Shown here: positions 9,816-18,964 of the stretch, in pieces
Position numbering within the stretch: the stretch's first letter is position 1
Layout of the letters: every line of letters starts with the position of its first letter
Source of the DNA: Micromonospora sp. WMMD1102
Lineage (GTDB): Bacteria; Actinomycetota; Actinomycetes; Mycobacteriales; Micromonosporaceae
DNA length: 64,000 nucleotides
Reading direction: 5' to 3'
NCBI RefSeq assembly: GCF_029626265.1
Contig: NZ_JARUBN010000001.1
Location: 4,092,001-4,156,000 of the forward strand
The notes under the pieces: model-generated
Told to the model about the DNA's origin: nothing
The model's database searches: none
Seen by the model: the letters and a program-made list of their open reading frames with translations, nothing else
Program-made: the position numbers and the translations under genes

Positions 9816-12602
9816 CCGGAACCGCCCGGATCTCAGCGCGGCCGCGTTCGACGCCGACCCGTACGCCCCGGACGGTCGCCGCTACCGCACCTGGTCGACC
9901 GGTGGATCGCGCGGCGGCCGGCGGCTCCCGCCGTGGTCGGGCCGGACGGGGTGCTCAGCTACGCCGAGTTGGACCGCCGGGCGGAACTGCTGGCCGGCCG
10001 GCTCCGCCGGGTCGGTGTCGGTGCCGACGAGCCGGTGGCGGTCTGGGTCGAGCGGAGTACCGACCTGGTGGTCGGGTTGCTCGGCACGCTGCGGGCCGGT
10101 GCCGCCTACCTGCCGCTGGATCCCGGCTATCCGCCGGCCCGGGTGCGGAGCATGCTGGCCGCCGTGCGCGGGCGGGTGGTGGTCTGCCAGCCCGAGCTGG
10201 CGGCCCGGCTCGCCGAGGAGGCCGGGTCCGCCGGGGCCGGACTGCTGCCGGTGGTACTCGTCGACGGCACCGTCCTCGACCCCGCCGAACCGACAGCGTC
10301 CCCCGCACCCGCCGAACCGACGGCCTCCCCCGCACCCGCCGAACCGACAGCTTCCCCCACACCCGCCGAGCCGGCCGGCTCCGGCGCACCCGTTGACCTG
10401 GCCACGGCGGCGGGATCGGGCAGTCCGGCGGACGGGGCGGACCGGCTCGCGTACGTCATCTTCACCTCGGGCTCCACCGGCACGCCGAAGGGCGTCGCGG
10501 TGCCGCACCGGTCGATCGTGCACTACCTGCGGGCCGTACTCGACCGGCTCGGCCCGGCGGCGGCCGGCGGGGCGTCGTTCGCGCTCGTCTCCACCGCCGC
10601 CGCCGACCTCGGCCTGACCTGCCTGCTCGGCGCGCTGGTCACCGGCGGCACGCTGCACGTGGTGGACCGGGAGACCTCGCTGGACCCGGCCGCGCTCGCC
10701 GGCTACCTCGGCCGGCACCGGGTGGACGTGCTGAAGCTGGTACCCAGTCAGTTGCGCCTGCTGGACGCGCACGGCGACCTGGCCGGGGTACTGCCCGGCC
10801 GGCTGCTGGTGCTGGCCGGCGAGGCGTGCCCGTGGGAGCTGGTGGCCCGGGTCCGGGCGGCCCGGCCGGACCTCGCGGTGCAGAGCCACTACGGGCCGAC
10901 CGAGACCACGGTGGCCGTGCTCGCCTGCGACGTCGACGAGGTGCCGGAGTCCCGGCGGGACGGCAGTGTGCCGCTCGGCCGCCCGCTGGGCGGTGCCCGG
11001 CTGCACGTGGTGGACCGGGCCGGACGCCCGCTGCCGGCCGGGGTACCCGGCGAGCTTGTCGTCGGCGGCCCCGGGGTGGCCCGGGGCTACCTGCACCGCC
11101 CGGAGGCGACCGCCGCGTCGTTCGTGCCCGACCCGGTGCACGGCACCGAACGCTGCTACCGGACCGGCGACCGGGTGCGGATCCGGCCCGACGGCACTGT
11201 GGACTTCCTCGGCCGGGTCGACGACCAGGTGAAGATCCGGGGCTACCGGGTGGAGCCGGGCGAGGTGGCCGCCGCCTGCCGGGCGCTGCCGGGGGTCGCC
11301 GACGCGTACGTGCTGCCGGTCGGCGAGGAGCCGCGTCGGCAACTCGCGGCCTGGCTGGTCCGGCACCCGGGGGCGGACCTCGACGTCGCGGCGGTCCGTA
11401 CCGCGCTGCACGGGCAACTTCCCGACCACCTGATCCCGACCGCGTACGTGGTGCTGGACGCGCTGCCGTTGAACCCGAACGGAAAGGTGGACCGGGCCGC
11501 GCTGCCGGCACCGGTCGCCGCCGCGCACACGCCGTTGACCGGTGACACCCAGCACCGGGTCGCCGCCGTCTGGACCGAGCTGCTCGGGGTCGGCCGGGTC
11601 GGCGCCGACGACGACTTCTTCGCCCTCGGCGGGGACTCGTTCACCGCCGTCCGGGCCGCCCGGGCGATCGACCCCCGGCTGCGGGTGATCGACCTCTTCA
11701 CCCACCGGACGGTCGCGCTGCTGGCCGGCTATCTCGACGGGCTGGCCGGCGGTGCCGAGGCGGGACTGCTGCACCGGCTCGCCGGGCCGGCGCCGGACAC
11801 CCCGACGACGTTGACCGCGGTCTGCGTCCCGTACGGCGGCGGCTCGGCCGCGGCGTTGCAGCCCTTCGCCGAGGCACTCGCCGGCGCGCACCCCGGCACC
11901 CAGGTGTACGCCGTCGAGCTGCCCGGCCACGACCCGGCCCGCCCCGACGAGCCACTGCTCCCCCTCCCCGACCTGGTACGCCGGTGCGCCGCCGAACTCG
12001 ACGCGGTGCCGGGCCCGCTGCTGGTCTACGGCCACTGTGTCGGCACCGCCGCCGCGCTGGCGCTGGCCCAGCGGTTGGAGCGGGACGGCCGGGAGGTGGT
12101 CGGACTGGTGCTCGGGGCGAGCTTCCCGATGGCCCGGCTGCCCGGACGGCTGTCCCGGTGGATCGGCCGGCTCTTCCCGACCGACCGGTGGCTCTCCGAC
12201 CGGGCGTACCGGAACTTCCTCACCGTGATGGGCGGGCTGGAGGACGTCGCGGACACCCCGGAGGCGGCCGCCGACACCGCGACCATGCTCCGGGCGCTGC
12301 GGCACGACGCCCGGGGCGCCGAGGAGTGGTTCGGCGACCGGCTCGGCGAGCCGGACGCGCCCCGGTTGCGCGCACCGGTTCTCGCCGTGGTCGGCGAGCG
12401 GGACCGCAGCACCGAGCTGTACGCCGAGCGGTACCGGGAGTGGGGGGCCTTCGCCGAGCGCGTCGAGCTGGCCACCATCCCCCGGGCCGGGCACTACTTC
12501 CTGAAGCACCAGGCGACCGGGCTGGCCGGGCTGGTCGCCGCCCGGCTGCGGGCCTGGGGCGCGGGCCAGGTGCCGGCGGCCGGCGGCCGGCGGAGTCGCT
12601 GA
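9816..12602 (+). pseudogene. NRPS, 3' part: A2 scar, then A3-T3-TE
   Basis: Right of the IS the second adenylation domain continues as RNRPDLSAAAFDADPYAPDG and on to RYRT. It then breaks off near 9887 and, in another frame, joins the start of a further adenylation domain (LVDRWIARRPAAPAVVGPDG). The A8-A10 part of A2, its carrier domain and a condensation domain are therefore missing. From about 9891 the frame is clean to 12602: A3 (FTSGSTGTPKG, HYGPTETT, NPNGKVDRAALP), a carrier (LGGDSFTAVRAA, Ser present) and a type I thioesterase. The thioesterase elbow is GHCVG, so the nucleophile is Cys (codon 12036-12038), and its His lies in RAGHYF. A GTG at 9933 could start translation but would cut into the domain. 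Confidence 0.85.
10284..10391 (+). repeat. four 27-bp in-frame tandem repeats inside A3
   Basis: Units begin at 10284, 10311, 10338 and 10365 and encode AEPTASPAP-like nonapeptides just ahead of the A3 core motif, the same place as the 21-bp repeats in A1. Confidence 0.85.
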
Positions 12603-13999
12603 CCCGGGCGGAGACCCGGCGCAACCTGCGGGCGTTCGGGCTGCTCGCCGGTGGGCAGTTCGTCTCGATGGTGGGCAGCCAGCTCAGCGCGTTCGCGCTC
12701 GGGGTCTGGGTCTACCAGCAGACGGGCCGGCTGCTCGACTTCGCGATGATCACCATGCTGGCGCTGGTTCCGGCGGTCTTCGCCGCGCCGGTCGGCGGTG
12801 CGATCACCGACCGCTTCGACCGGCGGCGGGTGATGCTCGGCGCCGACCTCGCCGGTGCACTGGCGATGGGCGTACTGGCCCTGCAACTCTGGCTCGGCGA
12901 GCTGCGGATCTGGCAGGTGATGCTGGCCGTGACGGTCGGTTCGCTGGCCACGGCGGTGCAGCGGCCGGCGTACCTGGCCGCGACGGCGCAACTGGTGCCG
13001 AAGCCGTACCTGCCGCAGGCGAACGCGCTGGCCAACCTCGGCACCGGCGTCGGTACGCTGCTCGGCCCGCTCGCCGGTGGCGTACTGATCACCGCGCTCG
13101 GCCTGCCGGGCGTGGTCGCGCTGGACGTGGCCTGTTTCCTGGTCGCGGTCGGCACTCTGCTGGTGGTCCGCTTCCCGGACCGGCTGTTCCGGCGGCAGGA
13201 GGAGACCTTCCGCCGGGCGCTGGCCGGTGGCTGGCGGTTCATCGCCCGCCGCCGCCCGATGATCGTCATGATCGTCTTCTACGTGCCGGTGAACTATCTG
13301 CTGGCGGTGGCGATGGTCCTGGTCACCCCGCTGGTGCTGGACTTCGGCTCGCCGGCCACCCTGGGCCTGGTCACCGGGATCGGCGGGCTCGGCGCCGCGG
13401 TGGGTGCCCTGGTGATGGTGGTCTGGGGCGGCACCCGGCGACTCGCGGTCGGCATGGTCGGTTTCACCATCCCGGTCGGGCTCGGCACGGTGCTGCTCGG
13501 CGTACGCCCCGAGCCGGTGGTGGTCGCGGCCGGGCTGTTCCTCTACTGGGCGTCGCTGTCCATCCTGAACGCGCACTGGATCTCGATCATCCAGGTGAAG
13601 GTGGTGCAGGACCTCCAGGGCCGGGTGCTGGCGGTCAACCAGATGCTGGCCGCCGCGATGATGCCGCTCGGCTTCGTCACCGCGCCCGTGATCGCTGAGC
13701 AGGTCGTCGACCCGCTGGTGTCGGGCGGCGCCGGCCGGGCCATCGCGGTGCTGTTGGTCTGCACCGGCACCCTGCTGATGCTCTGGAGTGCGGCGGGACT
13801 GGCCTACCGGCCGCTGCGGCGGCTGGAGGACGACCTGCCGGACGGGGTCGCCGGGGCGGAGATCGACGGCGACCTCGACGCGCTGCAACAGGAGTTCGAC
13901 GCCCGGACGTCACCGTCGTCATCGCCAGCGCCAGCGGCATCGGCGTCGGAGGCGGAGGCGGAGGCGGAGGCCCGGGCGCTGTCTCCCGGTCGCCCGTAG
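12599..13999 (+). CDS. MFS transporter (EntS/MFS_3-like exporter)
   Basis: This membrane protein of about 466 residues has roughly twelve predicted TM segments of the major facilitator superfamily. It resembles the siderophore/drug exporters of the EntS group. The motif-A-like loop GGAITDRFDRRRVML lies after TM2, near residue 75. The gene directly follows the NRPS: no ATG, GTG or TTG lies at a sensible position, but a CTG at 12599 overlaps the NRPS stop as CTGA, with GGAG just upstream. I therefore propose a translationally coupled CTG start. The hydrophilic tail is rich in Ser, Ala and Glu and contains a (GGAGGC)4 repeat at 13948-13971. Probable role: export of the peptide product. Confidence 0.85.
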   Translation: MTRAETRRNLRAFGLLAGGQFVSMVGSQLSAFALGVWVYQQTGRLLDFAMITMLALVPAVFAAPVGGAITDRFDRRRVMLGADLAGALAMGVLALQLWLGELRIWQVMLAVTVGSLATAVQRPAYLAATAQLVPKPYLPQANALANLGTGVGTLLGPLAGGVLITALGLPGVVALDVACFLVAVGTLLVVRFPDRLFRRQEETFRRALAGGWRFIARRRPMIVMIVFYVPVNYLLAVAMVLVTPLVLDFGSPATLGLVTGIGGLGAAVGALVMVVWGGTRRLAVGMVGFTIPVGLGTVLLGVRPEPVVVAAGLFLYWASLSILNAHWISIIQVKVVQDLQGRVLAVNQMLAAAMMPLGFVTAPVIAEQVVDPLVSGGAGRAIAVLLVCTGTLLMLWSAAGLAYRPLRRLEDDLPDGVAGAEIDGDLDALQQEFDARTSPSSSPAPAASASEAEAEAEARALSPGRP

Positions 14000-14359
14000 C
14001 GGCCGTCCGGCGAGGGTCATCAGATTGATTACCACCCACGTCGCACATTTAACGATTCAACACCGAGCCCGTGTTCCGCGCCGGTGGAACAATTCCTGTT
14101 TCTCGCGGTTCGCGTCGGCCGGAGACGAGTCGGCAGGTGCTGTCCGTATTTCAGGGAAGAACGGAGTGTGTCGTTGTTCCCTCGCGACTCTGCGTCAGCG
14201 CGTGGTCGCGGGCGCCGCGCTTCGGCGGCAATTCCCGGCAATCCGCCGGCGCGCGTCGCGGCCGCGGGAAAGGGGTTTCAACGCTCGTGCCGCCGGCCCG
14301 GCCGCTGTCAGGATCCCAGCGGTACGGGCCGACGGCACGGCGTCGGAGCGGGGGCTGCC
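14000..14359. other. intergenic region, nothing recognised
   Basis: These 360 bases lie between two converging genes. The first part is unusually AT-rich around 14020-14060. Open frames here have no ribosome site and no recognisable protein features. I see no strong terminator. Confidence 0.5.
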
Positions 14360-15592
14360 TCAGCCCGGAAGGCTCAGCTGCGCCGGGGTCGACCGCGGCG
14401 TGGTGGTGCCGTCGCCGAGCTGGCCCAGCGCGTTGTTGCCCCAGCACCACAGGCTGTTGTCGGTCCGGATCCCGCAGGTGTGGTAGCTGCCGAGGCTGCC
14501 GGTGGTCCAGGTGGTCGCGGTGCCGACCCGGGTGGCGGTGTTCCGGTGGGTGGTGGTGCCGTCACCGAGCTGCCCGAAGGCGTTGTTGCCCCAGCACCAC
14601 ATGCTGCCGTCGGTGCGGAACCCGCAGGACGAGTCGTTGGCCACCACGACCCTGTTCCAGCTGGTGCTGGTGCCGACCTGGATCGGACTGGTCTGGTAGC
14701 GGACGTTGGAACCGAGCTGCCCGTAGCCGTTCTCGCCCCAGCACCACAGGGTCCCCTCGGTGCGGGAGCCGCAGGTGAAGGTGTATCCGGCGGTTACGCC
14801 ACTCCAGCTGGTCGCGGTGCCGACCTGGCTCGGGGTCGCCCGGTAGCTCAGGATGCCGAGACCCAGCTGCCCACTCGAACTGTCGCCCCAGCACCACAGG
14901 GTGCCGTTGGTGCGGGTCGCGCAGGTGTGTGCGAAGCCGGTGGTCACGCTGGCCCAGTTGGTCGCCGTGTCGACCCGTACCGGGGTGGTCGCGCTGGCCA
15001 CGGAGGAGCCGACACCGAGCTGCCCGTTGCGGTTGACGCCCCAGCACCAGAGCGTGCCGTCGGTCCGGACGGCGCAGGCGTGACTGTTGGCGGCACTGAC
15101 CCGGGCCCAGTTGGTGGCGGTGCCGACCCGTGTCGGGACGTTCCGGTGGGTGTAGGTGCCGTCACCGAGCTGGCCGTCGAAGTTGTTGCCCCAGCACCAG
15201 AGCGTGCCGTCGGTCCGGACCGCGCAGGTGGAGTTGTGCCCGGCCTCGATGTTCGCCCAGTTGGCGGCGTCGCCGATTTGCACCGGGGTGAGCCGGTTCG
15301 TGTTGGTGCCGTCGCCGACCTGGCCGCGGGAGTTGCTGCCCCAGCACCAGAGCGTGCCGTCGGTGGAGACCGCACAGGTGTGTCCGTATCCCGTGGCGAC
15401 GCCGGACACCGTCGGGGCGGCGGCGGCGTTCATCGGGGCGCCTTGCGCGGGATTGACACCCACGGCGGCCGTGCCCGCGGAAACTCCGATGGCGAGCATG
15501 GCGATTCCGGCGGATTTCGCCACCGTACTGACGATAGTTCTCGCTGAACGCCGCAATCGAGCCCGCAGCCAGCCAACCTGATTCTCGTTCAT
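14360..15592 (-). CDS. secreted RCC1-repeat beta-propeller protein
   Basis: This 410-residue protein has an N-terminal signal peptide (basic start, hydrophobic AKSAGIAMLAIGVSAGTAA, cleavage near AQGAP at about 50). It then carries seven RCC1 repeats, each with the pattern xxCAVRTDGTLWCWGxNxxGQLGxG. Seven WCWG motifs can be counted, which gives a complete seven-bladed propeller. Each blade carries two Cys (one in xTCAV, one in WCWG), so up to seven disulphides are possible, fitting an extracellular location. RCC1 propellers are binding scaffolds and no enzymatic function can be assigned. GGGGAG precedes ATG by about nine bases. Its upstream region is shared with the divergent alpha-galactosidase. 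It does not obviously belong to either neighbouring biosynthetic locus. Confidence 0.9.
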   Translation of the reverse strand: MNENQVGWLRARLRRSARTIVSTVAKSAGIAMLAIGVSAGTAAVGVNPAQGAPMNAAAAPTVSGVATGYGHTCAVSTDGTLWCWGSNSRGQVGDGTNTNRLTPVQIGDAANWANIEAGHNSTCAVRTDGTLWCWGNNFDGQLGDGTYTHRNVPTRVGTATNWARVSAANSHACAVRTDGTLWCWGVNRNGQLGVGSSVASATTPVRVDTATNWASVTTGFAHTCATRTNGTLWCWGDSSSGQLGLGILSYRATPSQVGTATSWSGVTAGYTFTCGSRTEGTLWCWGENGYGQLGSNVRYQTSPIQVGTSTSWNRVVVANDSSCGFRTDGSMWCWGNNAFGQLGDGTTTHRNTATRVGTATTWTTGSLGSYHTCGIRTDNSLWCWGNNALGQLGDGTTTPRSTPAQLSLPG

Positions 15593-15653
15593 GTACTTTT
15601 TCTCCCCAAAGGACGTCGATGTCTAGACGATGGAGGCGGCGTTGCCCAGCTGG

Positions 15654-15666
15654 GTCGTCAGACGAC
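15654..15666. promoter_or_regulatory. palindrome upstream of the RCC1 gene
   Basis: GTCGTCAGACGAC is a perfect 6+1+6 palindrome, followed by AT-rich TTACTAATTAATAG, unusual for this genome. It is a likely operator and promoter area for the leftward RCC1 gene. Confidence 0.4.
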
Positions 15667-15813
15667 TTACTAATTAATAGCATCGATCTTCTGCATTGAC
15701 TAGGGACGATACGCCATCAGCATGCGCGTCCTCTCGGGGCCTATCCTTCGCCACTGCGGCCGGGATCCGTCCCAGGCTCCGGCCGGCTTCGGTCGACGGT
15801 GGCGACATCAGTC

Positions 15814-15829
15814 ATGTTATCGCTAACAT
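15814..15829 (+). promoter_or_regulatory. LacI-type operator at the alpha-galactosidase start
   Basis: ATGTTATCGCTAACAT has perfect 6-bp arms (ATGTTA/TAACAT) and the central CG typical of LacI-family operators in actinobacterial sugar genes. It ends six bases before the ATG at 15836 and covers the place where a ribosome site would sit. Confidence 0.6.
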
Positions 15830-15835
15830 CGATCG

Positions 15836-17131
15836 ATGATGACAGCCGGGCACCGGGACGACGGCACCGAGGACAGCCCTCCGTCGGGCTGGAACAGCTA
15901 CGACGCGTTCAACTGGCGCGTCACCGAGGCGGACGTCCGGGCCAACGCCGACTACCTGCGCGACAACCTCCGCCAGCACGGCTGGCAGTACGTCGTCGTC
16001 GACTGGGCCTGGTACTACCCGGGCGCGCACACCGGCAGCCCGAACCAGGACGCCAACCTCAACCCCCGGCTCCGGATGGACGGCAACGGCCGGCTGCTCC
16101 CGGACACCACCCGGTTCCCCTCCGCCGCCGGGAACAACGGCTTCAAGCCGCTGGCCGACTACGTCCACGCCCAGGGGCTGAAGTTCGGCGTACACCTGAT
16201 GCGGGGCATCCCCCGCCAGGCCGTCGCCGACAACGTGCCGATCCTCGGCACCGACTGCCGGGCCGACCAGGTCAACGACGACACCACCGCCGACTGGCTC
16301 AACCTGATGTGGGGCCTGGACATGTCGAACGCCTGCGCGCAGGCGTACCTGGACTCGGTGTTCCAGCTGCTGGCCAGCTGGGGCGTCGACTACGTGAAGG
16401 TGGACGACATCGCCGCACCGACGTACCGGCTGGCGGAGGTGGCCGGCTACCGGCTGGCGATCGAGCGCAGCGGCCGGCCGATGGTGCTGAGCCTCTCCCC
16501 CGGCGCGACCCCGCTGTCGGCCGCCCCGCACGTCCGGGCCAACGCGCAGATGTGGCGGATCGTCAACGACCTCTGGGACGACTGGCCCAGCCTGGACCGG
16601 CTCTTCGACCAGCTGCGCGACTGGGCGCCGCACCGGGCCGGCGGAGCGTGGCCGGACCCGGACATGATCCCGATCGGCCGGCTGGCCAAATTCGGGCCGG
16701 TCGGCTCGCCCCGGTACTCCAACCTCACCCCGGACGAGCAGCGCACCCTGATGACGCTCTGGGCGATCAACCGGGCACCCCTGATGTGGGGCGGCAACCT
16801 GGTCGAGAACCGCCCCGCCGAGCTGGCCCTGATGACGAACCCCCGGGTGCTCGCCGTCGACCGGTCCAGCACCGACAACCGCCAGCTCGTCGGGGGCGCC
16901 CGGCAGGTCTGGGCCGCCGACGTCCCCGGCAGTGCCGACCGGTACGTGGCACTGTTCAACCGGGACGCCGTCGCCGGGAACGTCACACTCGACCTGGCCA
17001 CCCTGGGCATCGGCTCGGCCAGCGTCACCGACCTCTGGTCCGGCACCGGCCTCGGCACCGTCAGCGGCAGCCTGACCCGGTCCCTGCCGGGGCACGGCGC
17101 CGGCCTGTACCGGCTCACCGGGAACGGTTAG
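15836..17131 (+). CDS. GH27 alpha-galactosidase (melibiase)
   Basis: This 431-residue glycoside hydrolase family 27 enzyme should release alpha-linked galactose. The barrel starts at residue 16 with PPSGWNSYDAFNW. The nucleophile is D190 in YVKVDD and the acid/base is D245 in WRIVNDLWDD. The C-terminal part (VWAADVPGSADRYVALFNRD) is the usual beta-sandwich. Unlike many actinobacterial relatives it has no signal peptide and only about 15 residues before the catalytic domain, so it is either cytoplasmic or N-terminally shortened. A LacI-type operator overlaps the translation start. No ribosome site is visible, so a leaderless mRNA is possible. The stop codon overlaps that of the converging carbamoyltransferase gene by four bases. 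Confidence 0.9.
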   Translation: MMTAGHRDDGTEDSPPSGWNSYDAFNWRVTEADVRANADYLRDNLRQHGWQYVVVDWAWYYPGAHTGSPNQDANLNPRLRMDGNGRLLPDTTRFPSAAGNNGFKPLADYVHAQGLKFGVHLMRGIPRQAVADNVPILGTDCRADQVNDDTTADWLNLMWGLDMSNACAQAYLDSVFQLLASWGVDYVKVDDIAAPTYRLAEVAGYRLAIERSGRPMVLSLSPGATPLSAAPHVRANAQMWRIVNDLWDDWPSLDRLFDQLRDWAPHRAGGAWPDPDMIPIGRLAKFGPVGSPRYSNLTPDEQRTLMTLWAINRAPLMWGGNLVENRPAELALMTNPRVLAVDRSSTDNRQLVGGARQVWAADVPGSADRYVALFNRDAVAGNVTLDLATLGIGSASVTDLWSGTGLGTVSGSLTRSLPGHGAGLYRLTGNG

Positions 17132-18951
17132 ACCGACACCACCCCGGTGACGGCGGCCAGCGCCTCGGCGGCGTCGCCGACCGCCGACGGCTTCGCGTAC
17201 AACCGGTCGCCGATGACCACCAGGTCCAGGCCGGACGAGGCGAAGGTGCGGAACGCCTCGGCGCCGGCCCGCGCCGTCGGCTGCCCCTTGACGTTGAGCG
17301 AGGTGTTCATCAGCACCGGTACGCCGCAGAGCCGCTCGAACTCGTCGAGGATGCGCCAGAACCGGGGACTCTCCGCCGCGTACACGGCCTGCACCCGCGC
17401 GGTGCCGTCGTCGTGCACCACGGCGGGGATGGCCGGCCGGGCGTGCGGGTGCACCGCGACGGCGACGGTCATGTGCCGCAGGTTGACCCCGGCCGGTACC
17501 ACGAAGAACCGTCCCGCCGCCTCGGCCTTGACCGCCGGGGCCAGCGGCCGGAACTCCTCCCGGAACTTGACCGCCGCGTTGACCCGCTCCCGGGCGCCCC
17601 GGTCGCGCGGGTCGGCCAGGATGCTGCGGTTGCCCAGCGCGCGGGGACCGAACTCCAGCCGGCCCTGCGCCCAGCCGACGATGTGGCCCCGGACGAGCAG
17701 CCGGGCCACCACCCGCTCGGCCACCCCCGGCCCGACCCGGACCGACCAGTACGGCTGGTCGGCCGGCGGCCCGTCCTCGGTGACCTCCGGCCCGAGGTAG
17801 GTGGTCGCCGGATAGTCGGCCACGCTCGCGGCGGGACCGGCCAGGGCGAGCGCGGCGCCGACCGCGGTCCCCTCGTCACCGGCGGCCGGCTGCACGTAGA
17901 TTCCGTCGACCAGACCGGAGTAGCCGAGCCTGCCGATCGCGGCACAGTTGAGCGCCACGCCACCGGCGAAGGCGACCCGGCGCAGCCCGGTCCGCCGGAC
18001 CCAGTGCCCGACCAGGTGGAACAGGGCCTGCTCCAGCCGCTCCTGCGCGGCGGTGGCCAGGTCGACGTGCAGCTGGCCCAGCGGCTCGCCCGGCCGCGCT
18101 TCCGGGCCGACCCGCCCGGCGAGCCAGGCCCGGGAGGCGGCGAAGGTCTCCCGGTCGCGCGGGTCGCGGTTGTGCCGCAGCACCGGCACGTCGAACCGCC
18201 CGTCCGGGCCGAGGGTGACCGCCTCCGCCAGCACCGACCGGAACCGTGCCGGGTCGCCGAGCGCGGCCAGCGCCATCACCTTGTACTCGTCGCTGTTCGG
18301 CCAGTACCCGGTGAACATGGTGACCAGGGCGTAGAAGAGTCCGAGGCTGCTGCGGTAGTCCAGGGCGGCCAGCCGGTGCAGCTCACCGCCCCGCCAGGCG
18401 TAGACGCTCACCGCGTGCAGTTCGCCCATCCCGTCCAGCACCACCACGAGCGACTCGTCGAAACCGGCCGGGATCGCCGCGGTCAACGCGTGGGCGTGGT
18501 GGTGCGACACCGGCCGGACCCGATGCCCGGCCCGATGCCCGGCCAGCTCCGGCACGAACCGGTGCAGCAGTTCGGTCTGCCGCTGCGGCGCCAGCACCTC
18601 GGCGTAGCGGCGGTGCGCGTACGGCTCGCCCCGGGCGAAGACCTCGAACCGGGTGTGGTCGAAGTTGTGCGCGACCGCGTCGACGTCGGCGAAGTCCAGC
18701 CCGGCCAGGCGCAGGCAGGACCGCATGGCGTCGACCGGGAAGGCGTGGTCGAACTTGCGGCCGGAGTACCGCTCCTGCTGCACCGCCGCGACCAGGGTGC
18801 CGTCGACGACCAGCGCCGCCGCCGAGTCCAGCCCCTGGAACAGCCGCGCCTCGCGCTCGTCCAACCCCGGGAAGCCGGCCGCCTTCAGCTCGGCGGAGCC
18901 GTGCAGCCCGCTGTAGCCGAGCACCACCCGGGGATGTTCCGCAGCCTGCAT
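17128..18951 (-). CDS. O-carbamoyltransferase, NodU/CmcH/TobZ family
   Basis: This 607-residue enzyme transfers a carbamoyl group from carbamoyl phosphate, via carbamoyl-adenylate, to a hydroxyl of a small molecule. The N-terminal Kae1-like part has the metal-binding SHHHAHA motif (about 150). The nucleotide-binding pieces FAGGVALNC, FGPRALGNRSILADPR and KFREEFRPLAPAV are all present, and the C-terminal YrdC-like region ends with the MNTSLNVKGQP motif. It is full-length for the family. It is the last gene of a leftward operon (condensation domain, ABC ATPase, ABC permease, this gene) with a 13-base gap to the permease, so I infer that it tailors the product of this cluster. GAAGGGA lies about 12 bases upstream of ATG. 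Confidence 0.93.
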   Translation of the reverse strand: MQAAEHPRVVLGYSGLHGSAELKAAGFPGLDEREARLFQGLDSAAALVVDGTLVAAVQQERYSGRKFDHAFPVDAMRSCLRLAGLDFADVDAVAHNFDHTRFEVFARGEPYAHRRYAEVLAPQRQTELLHRFVPELAGHRAGHRVRPVSHHHAHALTAAIPAGFDESLVVVLDGMGELHAVSVYAWRGGELHRLAALDYRSSLGLFYALVTMFTGYWPNSDEYKVMALAALGDPARFRSVLAEAVTLGPDGRFDVPVLRHNRDPRDRETFAASRAWLAGRVGPEARPGEPLGQLHVDLATAAQERLEQALFHLVGHWVRRTGLRRVAFAGGVALNCAAIGRLGYSGLVDGIYVQPAAGDEGTAVGAALALAGPAASVADYPATTYLGPEVTEDGPPADQPYWSVRVGPGVAERVVARLLVRGHIVGWAQGRLEFGPRALGNRSILADPRDRGARERVNAAVKFREEFRPLAPAVKAEAAGRFFVVPAGVNLRHMTVAVAVHPHARPAIPAVVHDDGTARVQAVYAAESPRFWRILDEFERLCGVPVLMNTSLNVKGQPTARAGAEAFRTFASSGLDLVVIGDRLYAKPSAVGDAAEALAAVTGVVSV

Positions 18952-18964
18952 CGGTTCGTTCCCT

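Noticed and set aside
4090..12602. Three separate functional NRPS genes instead of one broken gene
   Set aside because: The frameshift falls inside a condensation domain and the IS inside an adenylation domain, and the pieces lack complete domains at the breaks.
14084..15547. Long rightward frame opposite the RCC1 gene
   Set aside because: Its apparent repeats mirror the RCC1 repeats on the other strand.
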